Assembly: GCF_001039355.2 (NCBI RefSeq) | Contig: NW_019773814.1 | Coordinates: 155,838 to 219,837 of the forward strand | Direction: 5' to 3' | Source of the DNA: Lingula anatina | Lineage: Eukaryota; Brachiopoda; Lingulata; Lingulida; Lingulidae | DNA: 64,000 nt | Shown here: one piece after another, positions 50,456 to 61,181 of the stretch | How positions within the stretch are numbered: the first letter of the stretch is position 1 | Layout: each line of letters starts with the position of its first letter | Notes under the pieces: model-generated | Told to the model about the DNA's origin: nothing | Database searches by the model: none | The model's input: only the letters and a program-made list of their open reading frames with translations | Position numbers and translations under genes: made by a program

Positions 50456-52562
50456 CCATCGCCGCTCGAATTATCTTCAGTTCACATGTTCACAAAGGAA
50501 ACGCACAGAAAAAATCAAAAGGGGAGGGGGGATTTCAATTAATTGTTGCCCTCCATCTTTTCATTTTTAAATTAAAACCATGGCCCTCCCCCGCCAGTAT
50601 CTAAACTATGTTTTAGGGGTCATCTCAAAATAAGAGTTCTTAACAGTACCGACAAATCGGTTGTATACAATTTAACTTTTTAGGTCAGTTTGAGGCACAA
50701 AGATCCGGTTTATATCTGTTTTTTCTTTCGTTCGATGACTCCCCTTATAGTGATTATAGGGCATGTTTTTCACAAAATAGATTCAGTTTGATCCCATGAG
50801 AACCCGGATTGAAGCGTTAAACGTCATCCCGTTAACGATCCTGGTTCCACGAAATCACGGCGTCCCGTGTCCAAGAACAGTTTCACAGGGTCAGGATTCA
50901 AAACAATGGCCTGCACGTTCGAACATGCACTGTCACTTTGAAAACGAGCACGTTTTCACCGGTCGACCGTTCTGTGACCCCCTCCCCCTTCAACATGCTC
51001 GGAAATTTTACTTCATTGGTAACTTAACTGAAGATCTTTCATCCAAAATCGGAATAATTTCTTCTACTTCACGAAAACCAAAAACGGATTGGGGGGGGGG
51101 GGGGGGGGGGGCAGAGCGATCATATACAGATCCCCCCATATACAGATATTGCAAAACAACATAAGAATTTCAAATTCAAAACTTGGGAATTTGTTGTATA
51201 TGGTAAGTGATAAAATTGAAAAAGAAATCTTCTTCGTTAAGCAACGATACAAGAAAGAGATTACTTTTATATTTTAAAAGTTTTCACAAACGCCGTTTTC
51301 GTCTACACTACTTTAAGCCTACCGCACATCAATGTATACTGAAAGCTGAACTCACGTGAGTGAGTTCTGGAAGATAAACTTTATTCATTGTAGCGCATGC
51401 ATCTACATGGGTAGATGAAGATACACAATAGAAATGTAATTTTAAATTAGTATTTTATTAAGCAATGACATAATATACTTTCTCGTCCACACTGAAGCAC
51501 AAGAGTACGATGCATATTTTGAAACAGATATATATTTTTGGATTGAAAAGTGCACTTTTATAATGAAAAATTCAAAAGAGGATTGTAAAATCTGTGGATA
51601 AACGTTTGAACCAGACCCTTGAGAAAAAACATGGCAGCTATGCTGCAACCTGTCATTTTATCAAGGAATTAACAAGTAAGATGATGACTGTGTACGTTGT
51701 TATGGACTATACTGTTCTTTTATTATATGTGCAATGTCACAATCTATTGTGTGTTGATGTATGTGACATATACTGCTTTTATATTAATTATGGAAATCAC
51801 ACTGGGTAACAAGGAAGCCGAGTCATTAATCACGCTCTGTGCTTCACTCGTGATAGCCATGCTATTCTTAATTTTTTCAGGTCTGTGTTCGTCTTTAAAC
51901 TCCGTGCATTGATGAAAGCTTATGTTACACACTTTAAAGAAACAAAAAACATCTTAGCTTGTTTTTCTATAAAATGAAAACAAAACAAGGAGTACTTACA
52001 TAGAAATCAAATGTCACGTAGGATAGATACACCCGTGGTATATTCAGTGATTTTGTCAGTTCTGTGTTCCCTACAGTTGAAGCGAGGGATGTCCATTTAA
52101 AAGGGAGGGCAATGTATTATGAGTGGCTTTGTAGACAATAACTAGCCCATCATTCTGAAGATTTTCCATAATTATCATAATTGCTTCTTTTACAGTAGTA
52201 ATTTCTTTCGAAAATTGATCCATAAATTAAATGGCTCTTTCCGTGCATTTTTCACTTAGCATGCATTGTACACTGTTACTCAAAAAGATAGGTACATCTA
52301 TGGATATTTGTGAACTTGGCTTACAAAAATGACTTTTAACGTACTGATGTATGACTTAATACAATACAAATGTGATAAAAAAGTCACTGAAGATGCAAAT
52401 GATACAAATTGTAATTTCTGTGGGCCACGTGTTTGCAGTTTGTGAAGGACAGTTTGAGAGCTTCAAATAAATTATGGTGGACACCATGACAGTTATGCAA
52501 ATTAATCGCTTCTTTTCTCCTGAAATTGTTTTCGCTAGTTGCGACACCTGGTCATTGCAGTG

Positions 52563-52566
52563 TGCA

Positions 52567-52620
<54 letters not shown>
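52563..52620 (+). repeat. (TG)n(AG)n microsatellite
   Basis: TG repeats pass directly into AG repeats, the same TG-to-AG order as at 30388-30459. Confidence 0.95.
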
Positions 52621-52623
<3 letters not shown>

Positions 52624-52828
52624 CATTTACCTGGTACTTGGTAAAAACTAGTTTGTGTGCGATTTCTAGTGTGTGTTAGAGTTCGCGTGTGGACGTTCGT
52701 GTACATGTTTGTGTGTGCACGTTTGCATACGAGAGTGTCTCCTTCAGTGTCATCAATAACCTTTCTGATAAGACCGCAGGAATCAGAACTATTATCAATC
52801 TTATTCACTCAATATGGAAACAAATAAA

Positions 52829-53184
52829 GGGCCCGGTTACACAAAATAAAAACTAAAATTGAAACTGAAAGGTGGACTTGTTTTTTAGACCCAAATTGCT
52901 GTCTTCTTTAATTCAGGGTAAAGCCGTAGAACTCCACTAGAATAAAGTAACTATTGGTTTTAAGTGTGTTTTTGCTTTTTTGTGTTTAATTTCCATTATG
53001 TATTGCATAATGTACTTATTTACAAGTCTAATAAAACTTTCTGAAAAAAACTATTGACTTCAAGCCCAGACCATTTCTTTCCTGTTACAATTAAATGCAC
53101 GACTACTGATTTATCTTGAGTCAAAGTGGACTTGGATTTTGTCTTTAGTGTATTTGTTTTAAAACTTCTTCATGAAACCGACCC
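52829..53184. mobile_element. Inverted-repeat element, family D type, with both ends
   Basis: The left end GGGCCCGGTTACACAAAA and the right end CTTCATGAAACCGACCC are imperfect inverted copies of a (G)GGYCGGTTTCAY motif, 356 bp apart. The inner sequence carries AAACT...TTTTTAGACC-like blocks seen in the copies at 32879 and 33968. It is noncoding and lies about 0.4 kb upstream of the probable 5' UTR exon of the secreted-protein gene. Confidence 0.5.
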
Positions 53185-53399
53185 AATATACATGTATAAG
53201 GGTGAGGTTAGGGTTAACAACTAATATCCAGATGTGTTAGCTGAGCTTCAGTCTAACACAATGTGCACCTGTGTCACTGAACGTTCTCTTTAACCCTAAC
53301 GTATGATTTATGCAGACGCTTTATAAATCTTCCCAGCAGAGATCGCCTTCTGAAAAAAAAATGCCGAACAGTTAGAAGGAAGGAGGTAGCTCAACGCAA

Positions 53400-53548
53400 G
53401 ACCGGTAGCGAGGCTTGTGAAAGGAAAGGAGAATGACCTCAACCAACGCAGCAGGTAGATCTATTATAGCAGTCCGTCACTGTGACAGGAGAAACTCTTA
53501 TTTATTGCTCCGCGTTAGTTTTGCCCCGATCAAGCAGCCAACAACAAG
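53400..53548 (+). other. Possible 5' UTR exon of the secreted-protein gene
   Basis: The sequence ends ...CCAACAACAAG followed by a GTAAATGTG donor at 53549. The coding exon downstream begins after an acceptor at 55388, so at least one 5' exon is required. This is the best-looking plus-strand donor upstream. No TATA box was identified, and the exon's left boundary is arbitrary. Confidence 0.3.
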
Positions 53549-53918
53549 GTAAATGTGTGGTATTCTATTCTTTTATATTTAAATCATTGGTAATGCAGTT
53601 GTATATTTTCTCTAACATCAAGATACGTGTTGTGTAAGTTTTGAATTTATTCATATTAAACCGAGCTCATTCAGAGTTTTGTAACGGCGTTCTTCTGAGT
53701 TAGGTCGAGGTCAGGGAATAATTTTTGGCGATATGTGGTTCACAGGATACTTATAACGTGATTAGAATAGAGAAATTATGAAGGAAAATTCACTCGTGAC
53801 GCCCTTTCCCTCGTTAAAACGCATGACATAATAACACAGAAAACTTCACTTCCGATAACAAAAAACGTTTTTTAAACCACGAAACAATAAATTTTCTGGC
53901 AAATTAGATTACTTTTAG

Positions 53919-53970
53919 ATGGTTTGGTTGGAACTATTGGTCCCTGAAACTGAAATACGGTTATTAGCTG
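53919..53970 (+). other. Alternative candidate 5' exon
   Basis: A 52-nt segment beginning at ATG directly after ...gattacttttag and ending at GTAAGTGTG. If it were spliced to 55389 its frame would end eight codons into the next exon, so it could only act as an upstream open frame and not extend the 487-residue protein. It may be coincidental. Confidence 0.2.
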
Positions 53971-55388
53971 GTAAGTGTGGTGTGGGTGATGGCCTATGGT
54001 GTAATGGCAGCTTCTTGGGGTCAAACAGTAGCGGTGCACGGTACGGCAGCTGCTCAAGAACTCAGTGTATAGGAACTGAGGCCGTTAAACTTTTCTAATG
54101 CTGTGACGATTACACAGAACCTAACGTTAAAAACGTGTTTAACTGCTGTAAGTTTTAGAGTACATCAAAGATAAAGTTATACTGCCTGAATCAGAAATTT
54201 CATATAAATTAAAAATAATAATATAATTTAATTTAGATATAAATACACCATTGGACTTTAAAGGGACCTGGTTAATATGCCGGGAATTTCGATACAAATA
54301 AACGTACAGATAGTGCATTTATCTGAAAGACAAAATCAGGATTAGATATTCATATACTGAACCGAGGCATTTAACTGTACTGGTAACTCTAGCAGAGTTA
54401 TTTCTTCAAGTGACATGAGATAAAAAATGCTCATATCAGTCAAAATCAGAAAAATATTTGAGGGGAAAATGTATTAGAAAAACGAAAAGTCATACATATA
54501 AAAGACGCATAAACAGAAAAGATTTTTAATCCTATGTTTTTGAAAATAATGCATAGAAGCTGGAAAATGGTCTTAGATGGCTTTGCAAAATCCATTGACC
54601 AAAGGCTTGCTGCAGCGTTGCCAGGCGTTTCAGGAAACGCGGGGCACAGAAAGAGTGCGTTATCATTACTCATCAGTGCACTTGCCTACTCCCACGTACC
54701 TCATTAAGGCGTACCCAAACGGCATTTTCTATCAAAAGATCGATATAACATTCTGTACATTTTGGATATTTGAAGCCAGTCTTCGGCGTCAGGGCCTTTT
54801 GCCTGGGTCATTTCATGGACAATATATTATGATGGCCCTAGTTTTGTATCGTTTCTGTACGTGGCTTTTCAAGTAAATACACGTATGGTTGTTTTTGTGA
54901 AATATGACATTTTTCATAGTTGCAATCGTTTTGACAGTGATGGGTAAATTACTTTTTCTTTCTTTTATCTATTTTTAATTTTTTTATTTTTTTTTCATTC
55001 ATTGATTTTAATATCACATTGTTGACTGTGGGTGCGTTCCTTTCGGAAATTCACAAGGGTTTTTTCTTATTATTCTCTAGATTATATTGGCGCCTTGTGA
55101 GATGAGAAAACTCAATTGATAATCTAGACAGCTTGTCAGTAGTGCCTTAGCCTTATATCGATTTCTCAAAAAAGACTAAAGGACAAATCAGTTCACAGTT
55201 CCTCATTTTTCTGGCACTTGAAACACAGGTGAGAACCACGAGACCGTCAATTTTCGGTTCGAAAAACGAACATAACAAATCATTGTTTAAACACAAGACC
55301 TATTCTAAAATTACACAGAAGTGATATAGGTTGATTTGTTCAGTGTGACTATATGTAGTAACTAGGACAGTACATTTATATTTTTCAG

Positions 55389-55445
55389 AAGGAGATATTC
55401 GTCAGAACTAAGTAGCTGAATTTTATTTTCTGAAGAGCGGCCTCC
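55389..55445 (+). other. 5' UTR part of the coding exon, with splice acceptor
   Basis: A pyrimidine-rich tract ending TATATTTTTCAG (AG at 55387-55388) precedes 57 nt of untranslated sequence and the ATG at 55446. An in-frame TAG lies upstream of the start, so the coding region does not extend further 5'. Confidence 0.6.
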
Positions 55446-56909
55446 ATGATGTCAAGGTTGGTTGCCGTGTTCTGTGTTCTTGTCAACGGCGTGAATCTCG
55501 CGAGAGCCACGTGCAGTTTCCCAGAGACTCTTCTCACAGACAATTGGCAAGGGCATTACATACCAAGTGCAAGTCAAGGAAATAAAGTACTTCAAGCAAA
55601 TTTTACAACTGATCAGATGGACGTTCAGCTCCGTTCTTCTGTTGTTTGTTCGCGGCGTTGTATAAGCGCTATTGGCGATGTGTCCAATAGTTATGTGAAC
55701 GGACAAACCTACGTCGTGAGAGAAACTTGTGGATCCGATGCCGTGACATTCCGCTGTGTTCATTTTCTGAACCGTAGCACGACTGTTATACAACTGAAAT
55801 CTTCCAAATTTCCGTTGCAAAATCTTCCGCTGAACACTGAAGGGTTTTGCACAGACGACAATCTTGGGATCGAGTCATGGCCACTCGCTCGTCCCCTTCG
55901 AGATGAGACAGAGTTTGAAGACTGTCCTCTAACTGGAGGCTTTGAAATGACCCTTGGGACCAACACGAAATACTTGTTGCCTAATTTCCCCCGCGATGTG
56001 TGCTCTCCCCTCGCCCTAGACGGTAGCTGCCTTCCAGGGGAGAAGTTATCTTTTGATTTCAAAGACAGGTTCTGCGTCCCGGCAAAAGTTCGTTTAACTT
56101 GGAAAAGCAGTTTGCAAGGGAGTTGCACGGCCTCTTGGCAAGATGGTAATTACACGCTGATGCTGTTTGCAGCGGAGGGACAATACAAAACTATATCTCG
56201 CTACACGTTACGTTTTCCAGTGGCAAATAATAGAAACATTATGAACGCGACGCTCTTTGCATCTCCAGCACTTGGGTCACCGGAACCGGAAGATTCGGGG
56301 CTTGACGTCGGTGCACCAGCAGTTGAACTTCATTTAAAGCGGCCAAAATTGCGAGGTTGGTCGGACGTTTGTCAGGACAACCAGGATGACTGTGACTGGG
56401 CAATATGTGACGGACGCTACGGACCCTATGGTCACCGTTGTTTGAGGTCCTGTGGTCACTGCAATGACACTTATAACAGAATTGCTACACGGTGTGAGTT
56501 CCCGTCGAACTACAGTGGCTCATGGAGAACTGCCTCCAACAGCGTTTTCACTGTGATAAGTGGGACGATAGTTGTCCCAGAATACGGCGACATGACTTGT
56601 ATAGACTTTCAGTCTCCCGATCGACCAAACCGTTTTGTCGTTCTGTCAATGCCGAATAACGGTTGCCGACCGAGGTACAAATGTCTTGATCTCGAAAAAA
56701 CCGACGGGAAACTGAGGTGGCGGATTAACAACGGGTTCGAACCATGGCCTGGATACGGCGTGAGACTGCCCTCGTTCACGTCGGTATGTAACGAGACTTT
56801 ACGAGATTGGACCGAGTGGGAGACGTTAAGTCGAGGAATTCAAGTTACCCCTTCTATCTTAATTCTCGTGTTATTTGTATTGGCGGAACTTTTCCAAGCA
56901 ATCTTTTAA
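55446..56909 (+). CDS. Secreted, probably GPI-anchored Cys-rich glycoprotein with a ShK-like knot
   Basis: This 487-residue protein is encoded in one exon. Residues 1-21 are a signal peptide (MMSRLVAVFCVLVNG...ARA). Residues 23-160 form a Cys-rich module opening CSFPETLLTDNWQG. A second module opens at CPLTGGFEM (160-168) and runs to about 300. Residues 309-339 hold six cysteines (309, 316, 321, 332, 336, 339) in the C-x6-C-x4-C-x10-C-x3-C-x2-C order of a ShKT-like domain. Residues 350-450 form a last module opening CEFPSNYSGSW, related to the first. Residues 470-487 are a hydrophobic tail ending at the stop, with no cytoplasmic part, which suggests a GPI-anchor signal. Seven N-glycosylation sequons are visible (Asn 52, 109, 235, 267, 340, 355, 449). 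The layout resembles animal proteins that Pfam annotates with the DUF7042-DUF7045 series; that assignment is from memory. The molecular function is unknown. It most likely sits on the cell surface or is secreted. Two tandem ATGs begin the frame, and the upstream stop supports this start. Confidence 0.9.
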   Translation: MMSRLVAVFCVLVNGVNLARATCSFPETLLTDNWQGHYIPSASQGNKVLQANFTTDQMDVQLRSSVVCSRRCISAIGDVSNSYVNGQTYVVRETCGSDAVTFRCVHFLNRSTTVIQLKSSKFPLQNLPLNTEGFCTDDNLGIESWPLARPLRDETEFEDCPLTGGFEMTLGTNTKYLLPNFPRDVCSPLALDGSCLPGEKLSFDFKDRFCVPAKVRLTWKSSLQGSCTASWQDGNYTLMLFAAEGQYKTISRYTLRFPVANNRNIMNATLFASPALGSPEPEDSGLDVGAPAVELHLKRPKLRGWSDVCQDNQDDCDWAICDGRYGPYGHRCLRSCGHCNDTYNRIATRCEFPSNYSGSWRTASNSVFTVISGTIVVPEYGDMTCIDFQSPDRPNRFVVLSMPNNGCRPRYKCLDLEKTDGKLRWRINNGFEPWPGYGVRLPSFTSVCNETLRDWTEWETLSRGIQVTPSILILVLFVLAELFQAIF

Positions 56910-56985
56910 GGTTGATGCAGTTATTGCAGAAAGTCGGGGTTTGGAGTTATCTACTTTGCTTGAATAAAGGCTATTTTTGTAATGA
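56910..56985 (+). other. 3' UTR with polyadenylation signal of the secreted-protein gene
   Basis: AATAAA at 56963-56968, 54 nt after the stop, predicts a short 3' UTR ending near 56980-56990. Confidence 0.6.
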
Positions 56986-59689
56986 CTTCACGCAGCTAGG
57001 CCGAGGTGACTGAAGGTTTGGTACTTAAAGGGTTAAGTTACTTAAAAAGTGGATGTTTTTGTTAAAAAGAAAAAAAGTTTGGCAAATTTTGTGGTCTGAA
57101 AGTGAAATGGGTCAAAAGCAAGATGTGAATAACCGATCAAGTGTCGAATTTTAAGACATTTTTGAAGTTGTGAACAAGACCTACAATCCCACCCCCACCA
57201 CTCCCGAAAGAAGGAACACATACATTTACAAGGATACTTTAGCGAACGCCGGGGTTAACCTGTTTAAACTGCGATACATTTGGGCGTAAACATGATTAGT
57301 CACATTTAAAGCACATACTTGGGGCCAAACAAAACCATCCACTGTATGCGTCATCCGAAATCTTATTTATCTGATATTCAAGATTGTCACTTTCAAGCAA
57401 AGTATAACATTTTTATAACATTGCAACAGATATGAGTTAATGTTTGATTTATTTTTCTATGTATTGCAATTGACAATGGATTTACTTGAGTAAAAACAAG
57501 TGAAGATAATAACAATGGACTTTTAAATTGATTGTTTTCTTTTTTGAACATTTCATGGATTTATCTTACTGGTTAAAAGTTTTTTTACCAGTAGTATGTA
57601 CATACGCGCGCTCGCTCGCGCGAGATGTATCAGTGCGGAGATTTAAGGTGAATGGATGTTTGCAAACATTTAAAATATCCTGGCGATCTCTAAACTTTCC
57701 AAAATTACGATATAAGTTGATTTCGGTATACAGTTTTGGTATAAACACAACTTGCATACTACTGACAACCCTGTCAGTTTGAGAAACATCGTAATCTGGA
57801 ACCGTTATCTTTCAAAAAAATCTGTCAGTCTTCTAGTAAAAGAAAAATTATGTCAAAATTCAATTACTGGCTGACGAAGCTTGGTTTTGGAAAAAGGGTG
57901 GCGCACGTAGACTTTATAGATAAAATGTTTTGCGAACTTTTTGAATACCAGTATAAGCCTTGTGAAATATACAATGGAAATCAAATCACTGCAGTAAGTT
58001 GATATTGCAGTGGATAGAAAATCCGCTGATAAATGATTTCTGATCGGAAATTACTGATGCCATAAGGATATATTTTAGGGTCCCTGCTGTATGTAATTAA
58101 GAACCCCTTACATGTAGGCAGTAGACTTAACCTTATCCTTGTCACTTCGATCGATTCATTTTGAGACGAACCTAAAAATATCAACAGGAGAAAATAACAA
58201 CTATAAAGATCGCCCATTTATCTCTTCAAGATTCGGGGGCGTTTCAGGTCATTTGGTCGTGAGAGTAGCTACAGCGTTTGCACTACCTTCTAACTGGGAG
58301 TCTCAGGGGACCCTTGTAAATGCTGTTTCTGTCGTTTTTGTCACATCAGCTTAGCCACATTGCAGATATTTTTTTCTGCGTAGGTAGTATGCTTGATCGA
58401 AAATCATTAACTCTGAAACCCAAGCTTGTAATGACGTCTGCTTCAAAATAGAAGAAAAGAGTTGAGAGTAGATGGCCTTGGCAAATGTGAGGAGATTTTT
58501 TACTTACCATTTAGTGGTGTCAATGTAGATTAGAGTAGAGATGTAATGTTCATATACCCTAAAGGAGAAGATCAACGATGACATCAATAAAGACGACAGA
58601 AAGTAAGAAGGAGAAAAAGAAAAAAAAACAAGTACGAGAGGGAAACAGAGAAAGAAATAGTAGTAGAAAAGAGAACAATAACAACAATTACGGTGGAGAG
58701 AGAGAGAGATAGAGAATATGTCTACTTGTCTTTTTTTTTCATTTTACTCATAATAGTGATGCATAATCGCTACCTTAGTGCAAATCCAAAGTGCGCCATG
58801 GATTCTACATAATTTCATCTGGATCCACATTGTGAAATTTTCAAACCCGTCAGCCGTTCGTGGTGTTTTCTGAAGAAATCACTTATGCCAATAATAGTCT
58901 TCGTTGCGTATTTCCTTTTTCAATTTTTTTCCTTTTCATCTTTTCATCTTCTGTGCCATGTGAGACACCCATCAAAGGTCGCCTGTTGATTAAAGTCGAC
59001 GATATAATAGTGTTTTGTAAAACGCAATTACTAATTATCACAAGAGAACACGGCGACATGCCAAAATAATTATAGGCGCCGTTCTCTGTTCATAACACTG
59101 TGTTGAACACCTATTGTGGGTGTTTTCGTGAATTTAGCCTAAAATGTTTGATTCTCGTTTTTTTTTTTTTTTTTTCTACATTTGGTGAAATACTAGCCGG
59201 TTATATTTATTAGGCACATTACACCGAAGCACCACTCTGGAAGGATGGGAGATAAGACCAAGAATGTTATTGCCCTACTAGAGCTTCTTTATAAAACACA
59301 ATGCACCTTATACATGTAGATTATTGGTAACACAGTTGTTTCAAAAAGCGCAATTTAAAATCTCAATTACCGCAATTGACGCCCACCTTCAGTTCAGTGC
59401 CTTGGCATGCAACAGTTGCTTTGGAAAACAATTTGAAAAATCATGTAGCACATTTTAGAGACGACAGGATACGCTAAATAATCAGTGTAAACCCCTGTTT
59501 CACAGGGCTTGCGGCCACCTGGAGAACAAATTATGGCCCATTCTACCAATGATGAGAATGGACCGAAATTCGTTTTCCAAGCGGTGTTAGATTCAAGGGT
59601 TGCCTTAGATTTTTGTGCTGTCTAGATTTTACGCCAACTACAAGAATAGAATATTGTAATCAGATCATTTAATTATTATTTCTTAACAG
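56986..59689. other. Intergenic stretch
   Basis: No gene is firmly supported. A purine-rich tract lies at about 58605-58715, and a T run at about 59158-59175. A 51-nt segment on the minus strand (58508-58558) has good splice signals at both ends. Open frames at 57528-57782 and 58139-58354 are unrecognised. Confidence 0.5.
58508..58558 (-). CDS. Candidate small internal exon (unrecognised gene)
   Basis: On the minus strand, a pyrimidine-rich tract ending CTTCTCCTTTAG is followed by 51 nt and a strong GTAAGT donor. Only one of the three frames is open, giving VYEHYISTLIYIDTTK. No protein family is recognised and no partner exon was found. It may be a chance pairing of splice sites. Confidence 0.2.
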
Positions 59690-59758
59690 ACAGTGCACAA
59701 CCCTAGTGTACTCCGAAAAATACGACTCAGTGAGAAGAAATTGGACCCCGTGGAACAG
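59690..59758 (+). CDS. Candidate small internal exon (unrecognised gene)
   Basis: The acceptor ...attatttcttaacag precedes a 69-nt segment that ends GAACAG before a GTAAGC donor. Two frames are open. One gives TVHNPSVLRKIRLSEKKLDPVEQ or a close split-codon variant, basic and lysine/arginine-rich, and the other gives CTTLVYSEKYDSV and more. The length is a multiple of three. No family is recognised, and adjacent exons were not found. A pyrimidine-rich acceptor-like site at about 60018 could start a next segment. Confidence 0.3.
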
Positions 59759-61110
59759 GTAAGCTTTTTTTATCTCTACTTTGGCCTACTTTTTCTTTTT
59801 TACCGTTTTATTTATGATTATCCCTGTGGGGTCCACCACTGGCAACGTTATTGGGTTCTTAAAGCTGTATTGTAAAACGAGAGGAGTGAGAGATCAGTTG
59901 GAGATCAGGTGAAATTCATGGCTTTTCCCCGATATCGTCACCTCTCACCATCCCCAGGAACATCCAATCTCCCTAGAGATGAAAAGTTTGATTCAATTGT
60001 TATTTCTCTAAACAGGTCAGACGGGACACCATTTGAGTTTGGACTAAGGTCAGCTGAAAATGAGACGGCTTCTGAGCGGAGACATGCCGATTTTCACAAG
60101 TCATTAAAGTTAACTCACATCATACCATTTTCCTAGATTTTTGTGAAATTCCGACCATGAAAAAAGTTAATTTCTATTTCTTGTTATTGTGGACCCTTTT
60201 ACTCATTTTACAACTACTGATTCACATTCATTTGAAAGTTTTTAAATTTCTTGAGAAATTTGGTATAGACCAAAATACTAAGTCAAAACTTATTTCATTT
60301 TGTACATTTTATTTCAAGCTAATTTGAGTTTAACGAAAATAAATTTAAGATACGCAGTTAAAGATCTATATCCATATTTAGTTTATTTTTACCTTCGTTC
60401 ATTGTTTTGTTATTTCTTTGCTTTCAGTTACTGAAAAACAGTATTGATAGGCACTGATAGGCATTTACAATGTTAGTTTTTTTTTCGGTAATATTTATGT
60501 ATTTTCGCGTGCTTTAATACGAAATGAATCTATCTGCACAGAAGTTGTGTGATGTAAATAGCTTTTTGGCAAAAATGTGAAAGGACACTCTCAAAAAAAA
60601 AAAAAAAATCATAGGAATAGATGATAATTACACTGTTATTGGCGGGACCGGACTGTTTCAGCCAAATGATATTTTTCAAATCGACACAAATAACCTTAGA
60701 TTGACTTTTAATCTGTGTCATGATTTGTGCAAACTGAGTATATTCAAAATGAAACGTGTTGGTAGTAATGTCATGGTTGGTTTACAGTTCTTAACTTTGC
60801 TTGATTTCCGAATCGATTTTTTTCGAAGCACTTCGACTTGTAGATTTAGTTTTTTTTTTCATAGTTTTGTAACTTATTGTTTTTCTTGAAACTGTTAAAG
60901 ATGTAGACTATCAATAATAATTATTTGATGATGTTCGCAAATTTGCAAAATGCTATGCCCCACACGGACTTGCTGCTTTCTGGTCTCGAGTCTTGCTCAC
61001 TGAGCTAACGACTTGATTTAATATTTCCCTGTAATATCCTTATTATGTCCTCATATAGTGAACAAAATTATTCCCAAGTTTGTTGTAACATACGTATTAC
61101 TTGGACACAG

Positions 61111-61181
61111 GAGCACCCGTGTGGGAACCCACGATCTTCTGACTCGAGGTTTAACGCGATACCTACTCCTCTAAGTAATCC
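61111..61181 (-). mobile_element. tRNA-derived SINE remnant
   Basis: Read on the minus strand, TAGGTATCGCGTTAAAC, CTCGAGTCAGAAGATCG and GTGGGTTCCCAC follow the order of a tRNA D-arm, anticodon arm and T-arm. The last block resembles a B box. The anticodon arm has lost clean pairing, so this is a pseudo-tRNA or SINE head. A weaker similar stretch (minus-strand TTAGCTCAGTGAG, an A-box match) lies about 100 bp to its left at 60955-61012. Confidence 0.4.

Larger units (their letters stand above)
46642..52828. other. Intergenic stretch
   Basis: No supported gene. Open frames at 49587-49901 (minus), 50120-50542 (plus, partly a CT/CA microsatellite) and 50796-51164 (plus, crossing a poly-G run) lack motifs. 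The contents are otherwise AT-rich single-copy-looking DNA, a CT/CA microsatellite (50380-50452), poly-G at 51090-51110 and a TG/AG microsatellite (52563-52620). Confidence 0.55.

Noticed and set aside
53205-53220. Telomere-like 'gaggttagggttaac'
   Set aside because: Fewer than three imperfect TTAGGG units; chance is sufficient.
55452-56128. Minus-strand frames of 122 codons opposite the secreted-protein gene
   Set aside because: Antisense shadows; the plus strand has a signal peptide, ordered cysteines and a polyadenylation signal.
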